NCBI GenBank assembly: GCA_964390695.1
Contig: CAYMKI010000078.1
Span: 1 to 14,013 of the forward strand
DNA length: 14,013 nucleotides
Direction of reading: 5' to 3'
DNA from: CAWACC01 sp964390695
Lineage (GTDB): Bacteria > Chlamydiota > Chlamydiia > Chlamydiales > Parachlamydiaceae
Shown: positions 1 through 9,100 of the stretch, one piece after another
Layout of the letters: each line of letters opens with the position of its first letter
Numbering within the stretch: the first letter of the stretch is position 1
The notes under the pieces: generated by a model
The model's database searches: none
Seen by the model: the letters and a program-made list of their open reading frames with translations, nothing else
Told to the model about the DNA's origin: nothing
Made by a program: the position numbers and the translations under genes

Positions 1-333
1 AATCTATATACCGCCATATTATGGTTAGAAGAACATCCCAAAGCTATCAATGTTACCGTTAACCTAAGCATGATTGCTTTCCATCTCGCTCAAGGAAGCG
101 TTGGCTTAGATACCATCACACATCTACTGCAGCTTTTTATCAACGATAAAACGCATCCAAAATGCAATAGGCTACTGACTATAATTAACGCCGTGGACCT
201 TTATCGTGTCGGAACTAGTCAACTGCTAGGTACAACACAAAGCTCTAGAGTCTACGCTCTTGTAGAAAGTTTAGTGCATTTCCACAACATATGCTACAAT
301 AACCTCGAGATCAATGCCCAAACAATAAGATAA
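1..333 (+). CDS. 3' end of an unrecognised gene (partial)
   Basis: The frame is open from base 1, upstream of the first ATG at 70, to the TAA at 331-333. This is therefore the last 110 residues of a longer gene, and the ATG at 70 need not be a start. The visible part is soluble and probably mostly helical, with alternating leucine and isoleucine patches such as THLLQLFINDK and YALVESLVHFHN, and two Cys residues. I see no catalytic motif, signal peptide or membrane segment and do not recognise the family. The next gene starts 34 bp downstream on the same strand, so the two may be cotranscribed. An internal start at 70, giving an 87-residue protein, cannot be excluded, but the uninterrupted upstream frame argues against it. 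Confidence 0.5.
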   Translation, partial: NLYTAILWLEEHPKAINVTVNLSMIAFHLAQGSVGLDTITHLLQLFINDKTHPKCNRLLTIINAVDLYRVGTSQLLGTTQSSRVYALVESLVHFHNICYNNLEINAQTIR

Positions 334-367
334 TTTAGGTATAAACCATTAAACTAAAGGTATAAAA

Positions 368-721
368 ATGACCCCTGCCTCATATACAAAGACAGCTATG
401 TGTTATGTGCATTTTGAATTCAAGACAGATAACACTCTCTCATCCCATGCGATGAGTTGCGAAGAAGCCCTGGGTTTTTCAACAGCGAGTAAAATACATC
501 AAGCGATAACAGAAAAGCCATTCGAAAACGTTACCATAGCGTATACGACCACAGAATTAAGCCATCGTGATTTTTGCAAAATAAACCATGGCATCAGGCT
601 CGATCATTCTAAACCACCTTTGACTCACAAGAAATTTACTGAATTGATGCGATGTGCTGAAGCTAAACCATCATGCAAGGATTGGCTTAAATGCATCAAC
701 GAAACTAGAACCAAAGAGTAA
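368..721 (+). CDS. hypothetical protein, 117 residues
   Basis: An ATG at 368 follows AAAGG at 356-360 with a 7-nt spacer, a usable ribosome-binding site. The product is small, soluble and fairly basic, with six scattered cysteines (for example CAEAKPSCKDWLKC near the C terminus). These do not form a regular CxxC zinc site. There is no signal peptide or membrane helix. I do not recognise the family. It lies 34 bp after the preceding partial gene and may be the last gene of that transcript, because the next gene (787-5880) points the opposite way. Being short and unrecognised, it could be a lineage-specific gene; the clear ribosome-binding site and the absence of a competing frame support it being real. 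Confidence 0.5.
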   Translation: MTPASYTKTAMCYVHFEFKTDNTLSSHAMSCEEALGFSTASKIHQAITEKPFENVTIAYTTTELSHRDFCKINHGIRLDHSKPPLTHKKFTELMRCAEAKPSCKDWLKCINETRTKE

Positions 722-731
722 TTGTGACTAT

Positions 732-773
732 TCACCACCTCGCCGAGTATGCACAGCAAACGAGGGGTGGTGA
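732..773. terminator. hairpin between convergent genes, possible bidirectional terminator
   Basis: TCACCACC-TCG on the left pairs with CGAGGGGTGGTGA on the right, leaving two unpaired G in the right arm and a loop of about 18 nt. It sits between the stop of the plus-strand gene at 721 and the stop of the minus-strand helicase gene at 787, where a shared terminator is expected. Neither strand has a clear U tract after the stem, so intrinsic termination is uncertain. Confidence 0.4.
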
Positions 774-786
774 TGAATAATCGGCC

Positions 787-3700
787 TTATTCTGATAAAG
801 GCATGACAGACTGGAGCGACCGTTGCAAAGTCTCGTCGTCGATTTCAGAAGATAAATTCTTCAAAATTTGATCCATCTGAGCTTTTGTTGCTGTAGCTGT
901 TTGCGCATCTTTCGTTTGGTTTAGCTGTTGTTGATAGTATTGCTGTAAAATCAACTGAAGAAATAACTCAAACTGCTCGCGCACGCTTTTATTGGATTGT
1001 GTATTAAAGAACTCTTCCAAAGAATTTTTCACTTGTCTTACGGATTGCGTATGATGATGTAGGAATGTATCGTAACTAAAGGTCACGATGATTTTATTGC
1101 CGACAGAGTTAGCCCGCATGATGCGAGCAGCGCCTTGCCTATCCACACTGGGATTCCAATCATCATCGGGTATAAACACATATGATGCCTCAGGCACATT
1201 CAGCCCCATCGATCCGGTTTTTTTCATGATCACCAAAAGCTTAGGACGCTCCTCTGCTTGCTTAAACCAAGCAAGGTTCTTTTCCCTTTCTTGCAATTCC
1301 ATCTCACCAGTGTACAGCATGGCTTGCAAACCAAATGCTTTGAAGTAGCTTTCAGCAGCCAGCTTGACAAAGGTTGCCGTCGTCAGGTGTTCCGTAAAAA
1401 CAATACCGTTTTTTCGACCATCCACCATTTCTTTAAAATGATTACGCCCTTCATCGGCAGATCTACCTTCAAATAAATTTTTCAAAAGCGAAGATTGTTG
1501 TATCCAATTCATTTTAGGCGAGATCACTGAAGCACTAAAAACATTCATCGCTTTTTTAACCGAAGGATCTTGTGGTTCAAATGAACTGTCCGCCAATTCA
1601 TGGTGAAGCAGAATGCGTTTGATGCTATGGGAATAGGCTAAATTGCTCTTTTTTTTCCTTCTCGCCACCTCATTATGACCCGCATACATTTGATGGGCGG
1701 CATTCAAGGCAAAACGAGCCGCCTCTGAAATTGTAGCCGCTATCACAACATTTTGGCGCTGAGGAAACTTATTTCGCCAGTTTTGCAATACCTGGGGATC
1801 TTGCGTACTTTTTCTTGCTAAAAGCGGAATCATGACTTTTTGGCGAAAAGCCTCTAGGTGAGAAAAGGTCAGGATCAAGCACTTGACTAAATCCTCCGAA
1901 GCACCCTCCGATTCCCCAAGCTCTTGCGCTAAGCCTCTATGGAGTTTTTTGATGCGTTTTGACATAGCCTCAAAAGTCTGTTCTTTGAACGACTTCTCCA
2001 GCGGATTGGCTATTTTTAACAAAGTCCAAAGTTCTACAATATCATTCTCAAAGGGAGTAGCCGTTGAAATCAATATAGGCAACTGTGGATTTTTACGTTT
2101 GGCAGCTCGAGTCAATTCCAGGAAGGCTTTGCTTTTACTTGTTTTAGAGGTATGTATTTTTTGTGCTTCATCCAAAAACAAAGCCCCCACATTAGCTTCT
2201 TTTATGTCTTGTTCCGTCACCTTCGCACAGGCCTCATAGTGCGTCACAATAAAACCTAGTTCTCTTTTAAGGGCCGCTTGTATATCGGATGTTGTAGAAG
2301 CCTGAGCTATCGCATCTATGGAAAAATGCGTAAGTTCCGCTAGAGCTTGCGGATAAGTTTTAAGGTCTTTGATTTGCACTCTGGCTTCGCGGTAATAGTT
2401 TCGCATCAATTTAGCCGCACACATCAGCTGTGCAAACCATACAGGAGGTGTAAATTGCAAGTCGTCGAGGCCATTTCCCATCATAAATGGGACATCTCCG
2501 CCTTTGGCGAGCTCTGCATTCCATAGTGATTTGGCATTTTTTTCTTCGGAGAAGAAGCAGTCGGGAGCGGCGGAAAACAAAGCTGCTTTCTGCGATTGCA
2601 GCACGGCCTGATCACATCCCCCCATCCACTTTATGAACAACCTCTGAATCTCCATCCAAAATCCCAGCTTATTTGCTTCTAAGGCAGAGGCCTGCATCAG
2701 CTTTTCATAGGTAGGTTTATACTGGACATGGCTCAACAAGGGCAGCAATGCAAAGAGTGTTTCATGAGCATTGGCTTGGATGGCTTCAACAGACTTCTTG
2801 ATAGCCTCTGAAATCAGCTGAGCTCGTTTGTTTTCATCGGTTGCATAAAATCGATGATGCCAGGCAATGGTGGCTATGGTAGCAAAATACTCTTTAAGTT
2901 CCTTGGTAAGCTGCGGAGTCACCGATTTAGGCGCTACAAATACAAATGCACCTTTTGTTCCCTTTTTGATCAATTGCAAAGCCACTTCGGCCATGACATA
3001 GGTCTTGCCTAATCCCATTTCAAACGATAACAACCGCGAAATACCTTTGTCGAAGGCATTTAATTGTTGCAGGACTTCTTTCCATTGATATTCTTTTAGG
3101 GCAGGATGCAATGAGGAGACTTGAGTGATCGCATCGGGCTTTGCTATCAGCTTAAGAATGGGATACTCATGAGGCGCCTCCACAAACAAGTCGTATCGAC
3201 CTTTGCGCCTTTTACATTTCGAAGAAATCTTGACCGCTTCGTTTAAGCTAAAATTTTTCCAAAATAAATTAGCCTCCAGAGTGATTTTGGAGGAAGCCGT
3301 GGGCATGCGCACACCGGCTACCTGCGAGGTAGTGGAGGCACTAGATAGAGACGTAGAAGCTAAAGCAGGCACTGGCTTGCTTGTTTTTCTCTTTTTTTGC
3401 GGCGGCGCCTCATCAGATACTTCGATTGAAAAAGCTCTTTTACCTAAATTTGCGGATCCTACAGCCTTTTTCTCTGACGATGCACTCACCGCAAATTTCT
3501 GTTCGTTTGGAGCGCTTAGCAAAAGAATCGGGGGAATCTTAGCGGTGGAATTTGCTACCATGGCTTGCAAAGCATCTAATTGTTCAAGACTAACCACAAA
3601 CTTTCTTTGCCCGCCCTCTTCTACCACCACCTCTAAATGGGCATTTGTCTTCAGATGAGATTCGGCAATTCCCTCCGAGNNNNNNNNNNAAAATCCAACC

Positions 3701-5880
3701 AGCTGTTCACGATAAAATCCGGCAAGCAGGATGCTGCCTTCAATCCTCTGACCTTGCTCTTCCATGAGCAAACACGGGATCCATTTAATGTTCGAAAACG
3801 ACTTCGTATCGGGATCGTGTCCAAATAAGGTCTGTAATTCGATAATTTTCAACTTGACCAGCAAAGGACAGATTTTAGCCAAGGTCCCTACAGGCAAATC
3901 TACAGACTTATGCTCTTCTAAATTTCGCGTCCAAGAAGACCTTTGAAACGGGTAGATGGATGGAACGGATGAGGAAACCTGAGAGGTTACCGGAAGATAT
4001 TCCAATAAGCGATTTAAGGCCCTTTGATTCATAATGAGCCTTGGAATATCCCTTAATATAGTCTCCATATCTTCTTGATGAAACAACCACAATCCCTTAG
4101 ATTTATTGACGAATTCGATCCATTGATCCTGTTTTACCTGCAGCAACTGCTCCACCAAATTTAGAAAGCGCTCCGGAGACACCGGCTGCTGCTCCGAAAC
4201 AGGCTTTGGCTGATAAGCCTCGCTGAAATCATGCCACATATTATCTCTACCCAACATCTTGACAACCTTAGTATTTTTTGCAGCTTGCTGCAACTTCGAT
4301 ATGGGTGGTTGAGACTGATTCGGGGCTTGTGGTAAGGTTGGCGGCTGTTCCGTATTAGCAGATCCAGATGCCGTAAGAGAAGGAGGGTTCGAGAAGGAGG
4401 CAGAAGGGAAAGGCAAGTATGCAGATATACCGTGAGAGTTTGCGGCTGGAATATTATCCGGCAGTTGGTGGTGTTTTAAATAATATTCCAAGATAAAGCG
4501 TATCTGCTTTAAATTAACTTCATGCCAAGAAAAACTGCAATCAATACATGTTGTATTAAATTTAAATCTACACCTCTCTAAATCTTGAAGATCTTGATTT
4601 TCTAGAGCACTTAAAGCTAAATTTTGAAGCAGGCAATAATGTTCAGATAAGCCAGTGGCAGAAGCTGCAATGCTCTTTTGAAAGTCCATACAAAGTGCCC
4701 GCAACAATTTATGGAGACAATTCCTCATATAGAGCCTGTTGCTCGGATAGATATTGTTGTCCTTGAGATCAAACCCTGCGATACGGCGACCTCCATTCTT
4801 GATGGGATAGTTACCCATTTCATGACATTCATAAACTTTCGTGTGGTCTCTGTAAGGGGTATCTGCAGATATAGCTAGCATGAGTACTAGAGGCATTCCA
4901 GTATACACATTTTCTTTAGCCTTTGGATGTGGGGATAATTCAGCATCCAAAGACAAAAAGTGTGATGGAGGTTTTAAGACTGAAGAATCGTATTTCAATA
5001 TGGGATGTCGCAAGGAGGAATATTGCAAAGCTAATTGCATAGAATTTGTCTTATTATGCAGGAGAATGCCCAATTTCCAATAGGGCATCTGGGTCATCAG
5101 ATCGATATTTTTTGGATTGCGAACTAACATACCAATTAATGCTTTTGTAGATGGCGTGGCTTCAATTGCCGCATTATCGTCCAACAACATATAAAAAGGC
5201 TGAATCCATTCTTCATGTTTAGAACCCCCATTTTTCGAGCTCCATAATCCCGCAACTTCAAAAGGTAATCGCCGTTTATTATCCATGAAAATATAGCGAA
5301 ACCAGCTTAGAGGTACAGAAAACATCCATTGTTCTCTGTTTTGCATTACGATCGGATTCCATAACCAATAACAGTTTGAATACTGATGTTCAAAAAGACC
5401 CCACAACAACTCATCCTTCGTCTGTATCAAAGTACAAATGAGAGTATTATAAATTACATCCGACCCCAAAATTTTTGAATTCAGCCAAGGTTTAAGTTTG
5501 CCGAGGCTTCCGAATAGATTGAAGTGCCCAAAATTGAATTGATTGTAGACCGCATAATTTCGATTACCATCAAACAGCCTCACATTCATTTCTAGCTGAT
5601 TCAAAAAATTATGGATAGCTGGATGGTTATACGTTCGAAAACTGGGCATGTATTTAGCACATGCACTCTCTAAATTTATATCTGCTTCATCCATCCAATT
5701 TTTAAAAACTTCGGTAATTTTCAAACAAGGAGGGGTCTCGTGTGTATGCGCTATTAAGGGGGAATTTGAGGAAACACCATTCGAGATATTATTTGCAGTA
5801 TTATAGCCCATCTGAGGGGCATAAGCTGGAGGAAAAAAATCTGCCAATTGAGGATAATAATTAAAATTATTGTTAAGCAT
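787..5880 (-). CDS. giant SNF2-family DNA-dependent ATPase/helicase with long N-terminal extension
   Basis: The C-terminal half carries the SNF2 (superfamily 2) motor: motif I MGLGKT with Lys959, motif Ia FVFVAPKS, motif II DEAQ at 1237-1240, motif III STATP at 1272-1276, a second RecA-like lobe starting near GIVFTEH, motif V GSMGLNVPEA and motif VI QGAARIMR with Arg1586 and Arg1589. It should translocate on duplex DNA using ATP and remodel DNA-protein complexes. Motifs I and II are 278 residues apart, more than usual. Residues 1 to about 900 are unrecognised: an aromatic-rich region (about 50-480), a Pro/Ser linker (about 490-540), another domain, then a linker with the basic cluster PPQKKRKT (826-833). 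The C terminus is Gln-rich. The ATG at 5880 has no strong ribosome-binding site, so the start is tentative. Ten N (residues 731-734 as X) interrupt it; numbering assumes the gap size is right. C. trachomatis SNF2 proteins are, as I recall, nearer 1160 residues. Confidence 0.85.
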   Translation of the reverse strand: MLNNNFNYYPQLADFFPPAYAPQMGYNTANNISNGVSSNSPLIAHTHETPPCLKITEVFKNWMDEADINLESACAKYMPSFRTYNHPAIHNFLNQLEMNVRLFDGNRNYAVYNQFNFGHFNLFGSLGKLKPWLNSKILGSDVIYNTLICTLIQTKDELLWGLFEHQYSNCYWLWNPIVMQNREQWMFSVPLSWFRYIFMDNKRRLPFEVAGLWSSKNGGSKHEEWIQPFYMLLDDNAAIEATPSTKALIGMLVRNPKNIDLMTQMPYWKLGILLHNKTNSMQLALQYSSLRHPILKYDSSVLKPPSHFLSLDAELSPHPKAKENVYTGMPLVLMLAISADTPYRDHTKVYECHEMGNYPIKNGGRRIAGFDLKDNNIYPSNRLYMRNCLHKLLRALCMDFQKSIAASATGLSEHYCLLQNLALSALENQDLQDLERCRFKFNTTCIDCSFSWHEVNLKQIRFILEYYLKHHQLPDNIPAANSHGISAYLPFPSASFSNPPSLTASGSANTEQPPTLPQAPNQSQPPISKLQQAAKNTKVVKMLGRDNMWHDFSEAYQPKPVSEQQPVSPERFLNLVEQLLQVKQDQWIEFVNKSKGLWLFHQEDMETILRDIPRLIMNQRALNRLLEYLPVTSQVSSSVPSIYPFQRSSWTRNLEEHKSVDLPVGTLAKICPLLVKLKIIELQTLFGHDPDTKSFSNIKWIPCLLMEEQGQRIEGSILLAGFYREQLVGFXXXXSEGIAESHLKTNAHLEVVVEEGGQRKFVVSLEQLDALQAMVANSTAKIPPILLLSAPNEQKFAVSASSEKKAVGSANLGKRAFSIEVSDEAPPQKKRKTSKPVPALASTSLSSASTTSQVAGVRMPTASSKITLEANLFWKNFSLNEAVKISSKCKRRKGRYDLFVEAPHEYPILKLIAKPDAITQVSSLHPALKEYQWKEVLQQLNAFDKGISRLLSFEMGLGKTYVMAEVALQLIKKGTKGAFVFVAPKSVTPQLTKELKEYFATIATIAWHHRFYATDENKRAQLISEAIKKSVEAIQANAHETLFALLPLLSHVQYKPTYEKLMQASALEANKLGFWMEIQRLFIKWMGGCDQAVLQSQKAALFSAAPDCFFSEEKNAKSLWNAELAKGGDVPFMMGNGLDDLQFTPPVWFAQLMCAAKLMRNYYREARVQIKDLKTYPQALAELTHFSIDAIAQASTTSDIQAALKRELGFIVTHYEACAKVTEQDIKEANVGALFLDEAQKIHTSKTSKSKAFLELTRAAKRKNPQLPILISTATPFENDIVELWTLLKIANPLEKSFKEQTFEAMSKRIKKLHRGLAQELGESEGASEDLVKCLILTFSHLEAFRQKVMIPLLARKSTQDPQVLQNWRNKFPQRQNVVIAATISEAARFALNAAHQMYAGHNEVARRKKKSNLAYSHSIKRILLHHELADSSFEPQDPSVKKAMNVFSASVISPKMNWIQQSSLLKNLFEGRSADEGRNHFKEMVDGRKNGIVFTEHLTTATFVKLAAESYFKAFGLQAMLYTGEMELQEREKNLAWFKQAEERPKLLVIMKKTGSMGLNVPEASYVFIPDDDWNPSVDRQGAARIMRANSVGNKIIVTFSYDTFLHHHTQSVRQVKNSLEEFFNTQSNKSVREQFELFLQLILQQYYQQQLNQTKDAQTATATKAQMDQILKNLSSEIDDETLQRSLQSVMPLSE
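3680..3689. other. assembly gap (10 N)
   Basis: Ten consecutive N lie inside the helicase gene. The reading frame is continuous on both sides with this length, which suggests a small or correctly sized gap. Ten N can also be a placeholder for a gap of unknown length, in which case protein residues near 731-734 are missing. Confidence 0.95.
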
Positions 5881-5936
5881 AAAACCGTAAATTATGTAAT
5901 TTTTAAAATTAAGAGAAATTATTAAATTTCATACAA

Positions 5937-5948
5937 ACAATCGATTGT
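5937..5948. promoter_or_regulatory. 12-bp perfect palindrome upstream of the helicase gene
   Basis: ACAATCGATTGT is a perfect dyad 57 bp upstream of the helicase start, in an AT-rich leader that would hold its promoter. A dimeric regulator could bind there. A single 12-bp palindrome in AT-rich DNA can arise by chance, and I could not identify a convincing -35/-10 pair. Confidence 0.15.
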
Positions 5949-6023
5949 AATAAAAAAGCAATAATTCTAGCAGCTAAAAAAGTTCAAAGTGTTGTGGGAA
6001 TTGCAAAAATCGTAAAGGCTGGG

Positions 6024-6068
6024 TTTCAACACAGAGGACACCGAAGCGTTGAGGCACAGGGTGAACAA
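6024..6068 (+). repeat. 9-nt-phased CACAGAG-type intergenic repeat
   Basis: The stretch reads in 9-nt steps: AACACAGAG, GACACCGAA, GCGTTGAGG, CACAGGGTG. It resembles the CACAGAG-rich dispersed intergenic repeats seen in many environmental bacteria (recalled, not searched) and shares its 9-nt phasing with the repeats at 12718-12949 and 13358-13445. The rest of 5881-6152 is an AT-rich leader with no gene that I can support. Confidence 0.4.
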
Positions 6069-6152
6069 ATGAACAGCAGAAATTTATTTACCTGGATGAA
6101 GCATCTCTCTGCACAGGAGTTCAAAAATTTTGCAAAATCGAGATGTAAAGGG

Positions 6153-9100
6153 TTACGACAACTTACATACTTTAACTATAGAATACGAACCCTCTTGTTG
6201 CCCGCCTAACGCATCTACATACTCAAAAGGCACCGGTTTTTCCCTCGCATGAATTGAAGAAGGATACATAATTCCGGAAGAGTTATCAAACTCACTCACA
6301 CTCGTGACCAGAGGTATCCCTAAATAAGCAGCTTTTTTGAGAGCTAGTTTTTTTATCAAATTTTCATAGTTCGGGGAGTCATCAGCAACGTACATTCTTT
6401 CCAGATATAACACAGGATTTCCTTTGTCATCTATGAGCAATCTCAAGACAGAGCGGGCCACTATCTTTCCTTGAGAATCAAGCACAAGAGCTAAACGATG
6501 TTTTCCATCGAGAATATAGCCCAATAAACATACATTGAGAGGTGGTCTTCCGCCAATATGCTGACAACTAGCTAATACCTCAGTACCCATCAGCAAAAAG
6601 TGGTTGGGATGGTCGCTATCTATGACCTGCAAGGTTGAGGCTTGGTCGGCAGCAGCTTGACTATGCAGCATTTTGATGGCATCTTCAACATCTTTATAAA
6701 AAGGAATGTCTTTGGATAGGAGGCTTTTAAGATCTAGCAGTTGCTGCTCTATTTTATTGGGCTGCTTGAACAATTCCAGGCATTTCTTTTGCAATAATAA
6801 TACCCTCTTTTTTTCAGATTCATCCGCTGATAAGGGCCTGTTGGCCAAGGGGGTCAACTCCAGATTAACACTTTCCAGGTTCTCTTCAAGTTTACTCCAG
6901 TCCCCTTTGCATCCCATGATGAAAGGATATTCAAGCGAGCTGCCTAAGTGCCCTTGCTCTAACGCCAACTTTAGAGCATGCACTATGCGCTCTGTCGGAG
7001 ATATCACCATGGAGTTGTTTTCAAATGATGCCGCTTCATCCTCATTTAAAACGACGTCCTCTTGCCATTTTTTCAGCACTTCAGGATGATACTTGTGGAT
7101 TTGCGCTAAATGAGGATTGAGTGTCACTTCGTAGCGATTCTTTTGAAAGGTGCCGCCAATAACCTGCCTCACCCAACTTTGTAAAAATTCTAAGGCTATT
7201 TGCCTTTGATCCGACGGCAATTCATTGAGTTTGCCTGCATAGGTTGTTAAAGCCTCTTTATTTCTCCAAAGGGCTATGGTAGATCCATACATTTCCGAAA
7301 AATTGCCCATCTGGACTTGAAACAAACTTTGAAACAATTGCTCCAAAGCTTTTTGAACATCTGAAATTTCTTTTACATTCACAAGATAGCTTTCGCCCTT
7401 AAAGGCTAAGATATCTGAGACCAGACGCAGAGCTTGAATCATCTTAGCCTCGGATAGACTAAAAAGAAACTGTATCACTCCCGGCTTATTCTCATCAGCT
7501 AATTTGCTGCGGTCTATTTTAATTAAGGTCTCTAACAATATTTTTTGATACTGTCCCTCACGGAATACACGCAAGGGCTTCAATTTTTCAAAAGCCGTTA
7601 TATATATAGGCTGATATTCTTGAGGATAATTTGCTAACACCAGGCATGGCAGAGTTAAAAACTTGATATCTTTTGAAACTTCACTTAAAGCCTTCCACCC
7701 TTGAAGATTATTGAAAACACCCAACGTTATCAGAGTTTTTACCAAATCCTCCCTGAGTTTGGGGTGCTGTTTAGAGATCACACTAAAGACATCTTGATGT
7801 GTTTTAAAGATATGCTTTAAGGCCTTAGAAGTAGAGCATAGCAGCGCAGAGCATAAAAACCATTTCAGCAATCGCTTTTGATTAACTTTGCTTTTATTTT
7901 TAAGATATCTGTCTTCAAGCCATTTTAACTGGCTCTCGGTCATAGCATAGTGCTTTTTACAAGCTTGTACAATTTTTTTTGCCGCCAAATCCTGATGCCC
8001 TAACTCCAGCTCCTCCATAGCCTCACAGAAATCTTCCATATTTTGCGAGTACACACTATAGTTCTTATCGAGGATGTTATCTTTAAAAGCACAGAAAGCT
8101 TCAAAGAAACTCTTCAACTCAAAATCAGGCAACTGCCATATGAGATGAGAGAATATATAATCTGTTAGCTTTTTAAATTGATAAAGCCCTTCGGCTGTTG
8201 AATCAAGCAAGGCAAATTTGTCGATATGCTTCAACATGGCTTGGGCATTATGCTGCACTCCCCTCTCAAAAATCTCTAGCAAGGCTTGCCTGCCTTGAGG
8301 GTTTGACTTGTCGAAGCCAAAATTGAGAATATACTCCGCAACCAGTTCAGGAACTTGCTCAACAGCTTGCAGGGCTAGGGACTTAAGTTCATTTTCGCAG
8401 TCTGGAATTTTGTGAATACCAAAATTGTGTATGTATAAAGGGATCATCCGGATATCTTCACTAGCGACCAAATGGGCGATCTCTAAGAGATGCTTTATTC
8501 CTTGAGAGAATTTGTGAACACCAAAATTTTGAATATATTTCGAGCTCCCGTGATTTGAATGTAATCTTATGGGTTGCTGATTCACTACTCCAAGCTTGGC
8601 AATATCCAAAAGAGCTTGCTGCCCTTCTTGACTGGTATTATCAATATGGTAATTCTGAATAAATTGAGCCGTTCCTTCCCCATGGCTCTTAGCAGCTTCC
8701 TTGGCTATAAGGATGAGCGCCTTTTGCCCTTCCGGTGTTTGACTGTCAAAGCCATAATTTTGAATATGTTCAGAGATGAATTTTCCTTGATCCCCCGCAG
8801 CCAATAGAGCTATCTCTAAAAGCACCCGTTGTCCTTCTGAAGCAAATCGGTGCAACCCGTAATATTGGATGACATAGGATATGAAGCCTTTGGATTGCTG
8901 CGCAGCTATTTTAGCAATATCCATAAAGGCCTGTCGCCCTTCAGCAGTAGAAGTATCGATTCTGTAATTCTGAATGTAACGTGAAGTACCCATGCCGTCT
9001 TGTTGTGCCGACAATTTGGCAATCTGAATAAGTTTTTGCTGCCCCTCTACGGAGGAGCTGTCAATCCCATACTTCTGTATAGTCTCTGAAACAGCCTCTC

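Noticed and set aside
3203..3658. 151-codon plus-strand frame opposite the helicase
   Set aside because: It lies wholly antisense to a frame with clear family motifs and its translation shows no domain.
5994..6209. 71-codon plus-strand frame upstream of the repeat-protein stop
   Set aside because: It begins at a GTG without a ribosome-binding site, translates the 9-nt-phased repeat, and overlaps the C-terminal end of the well-supported minus-strand gene.
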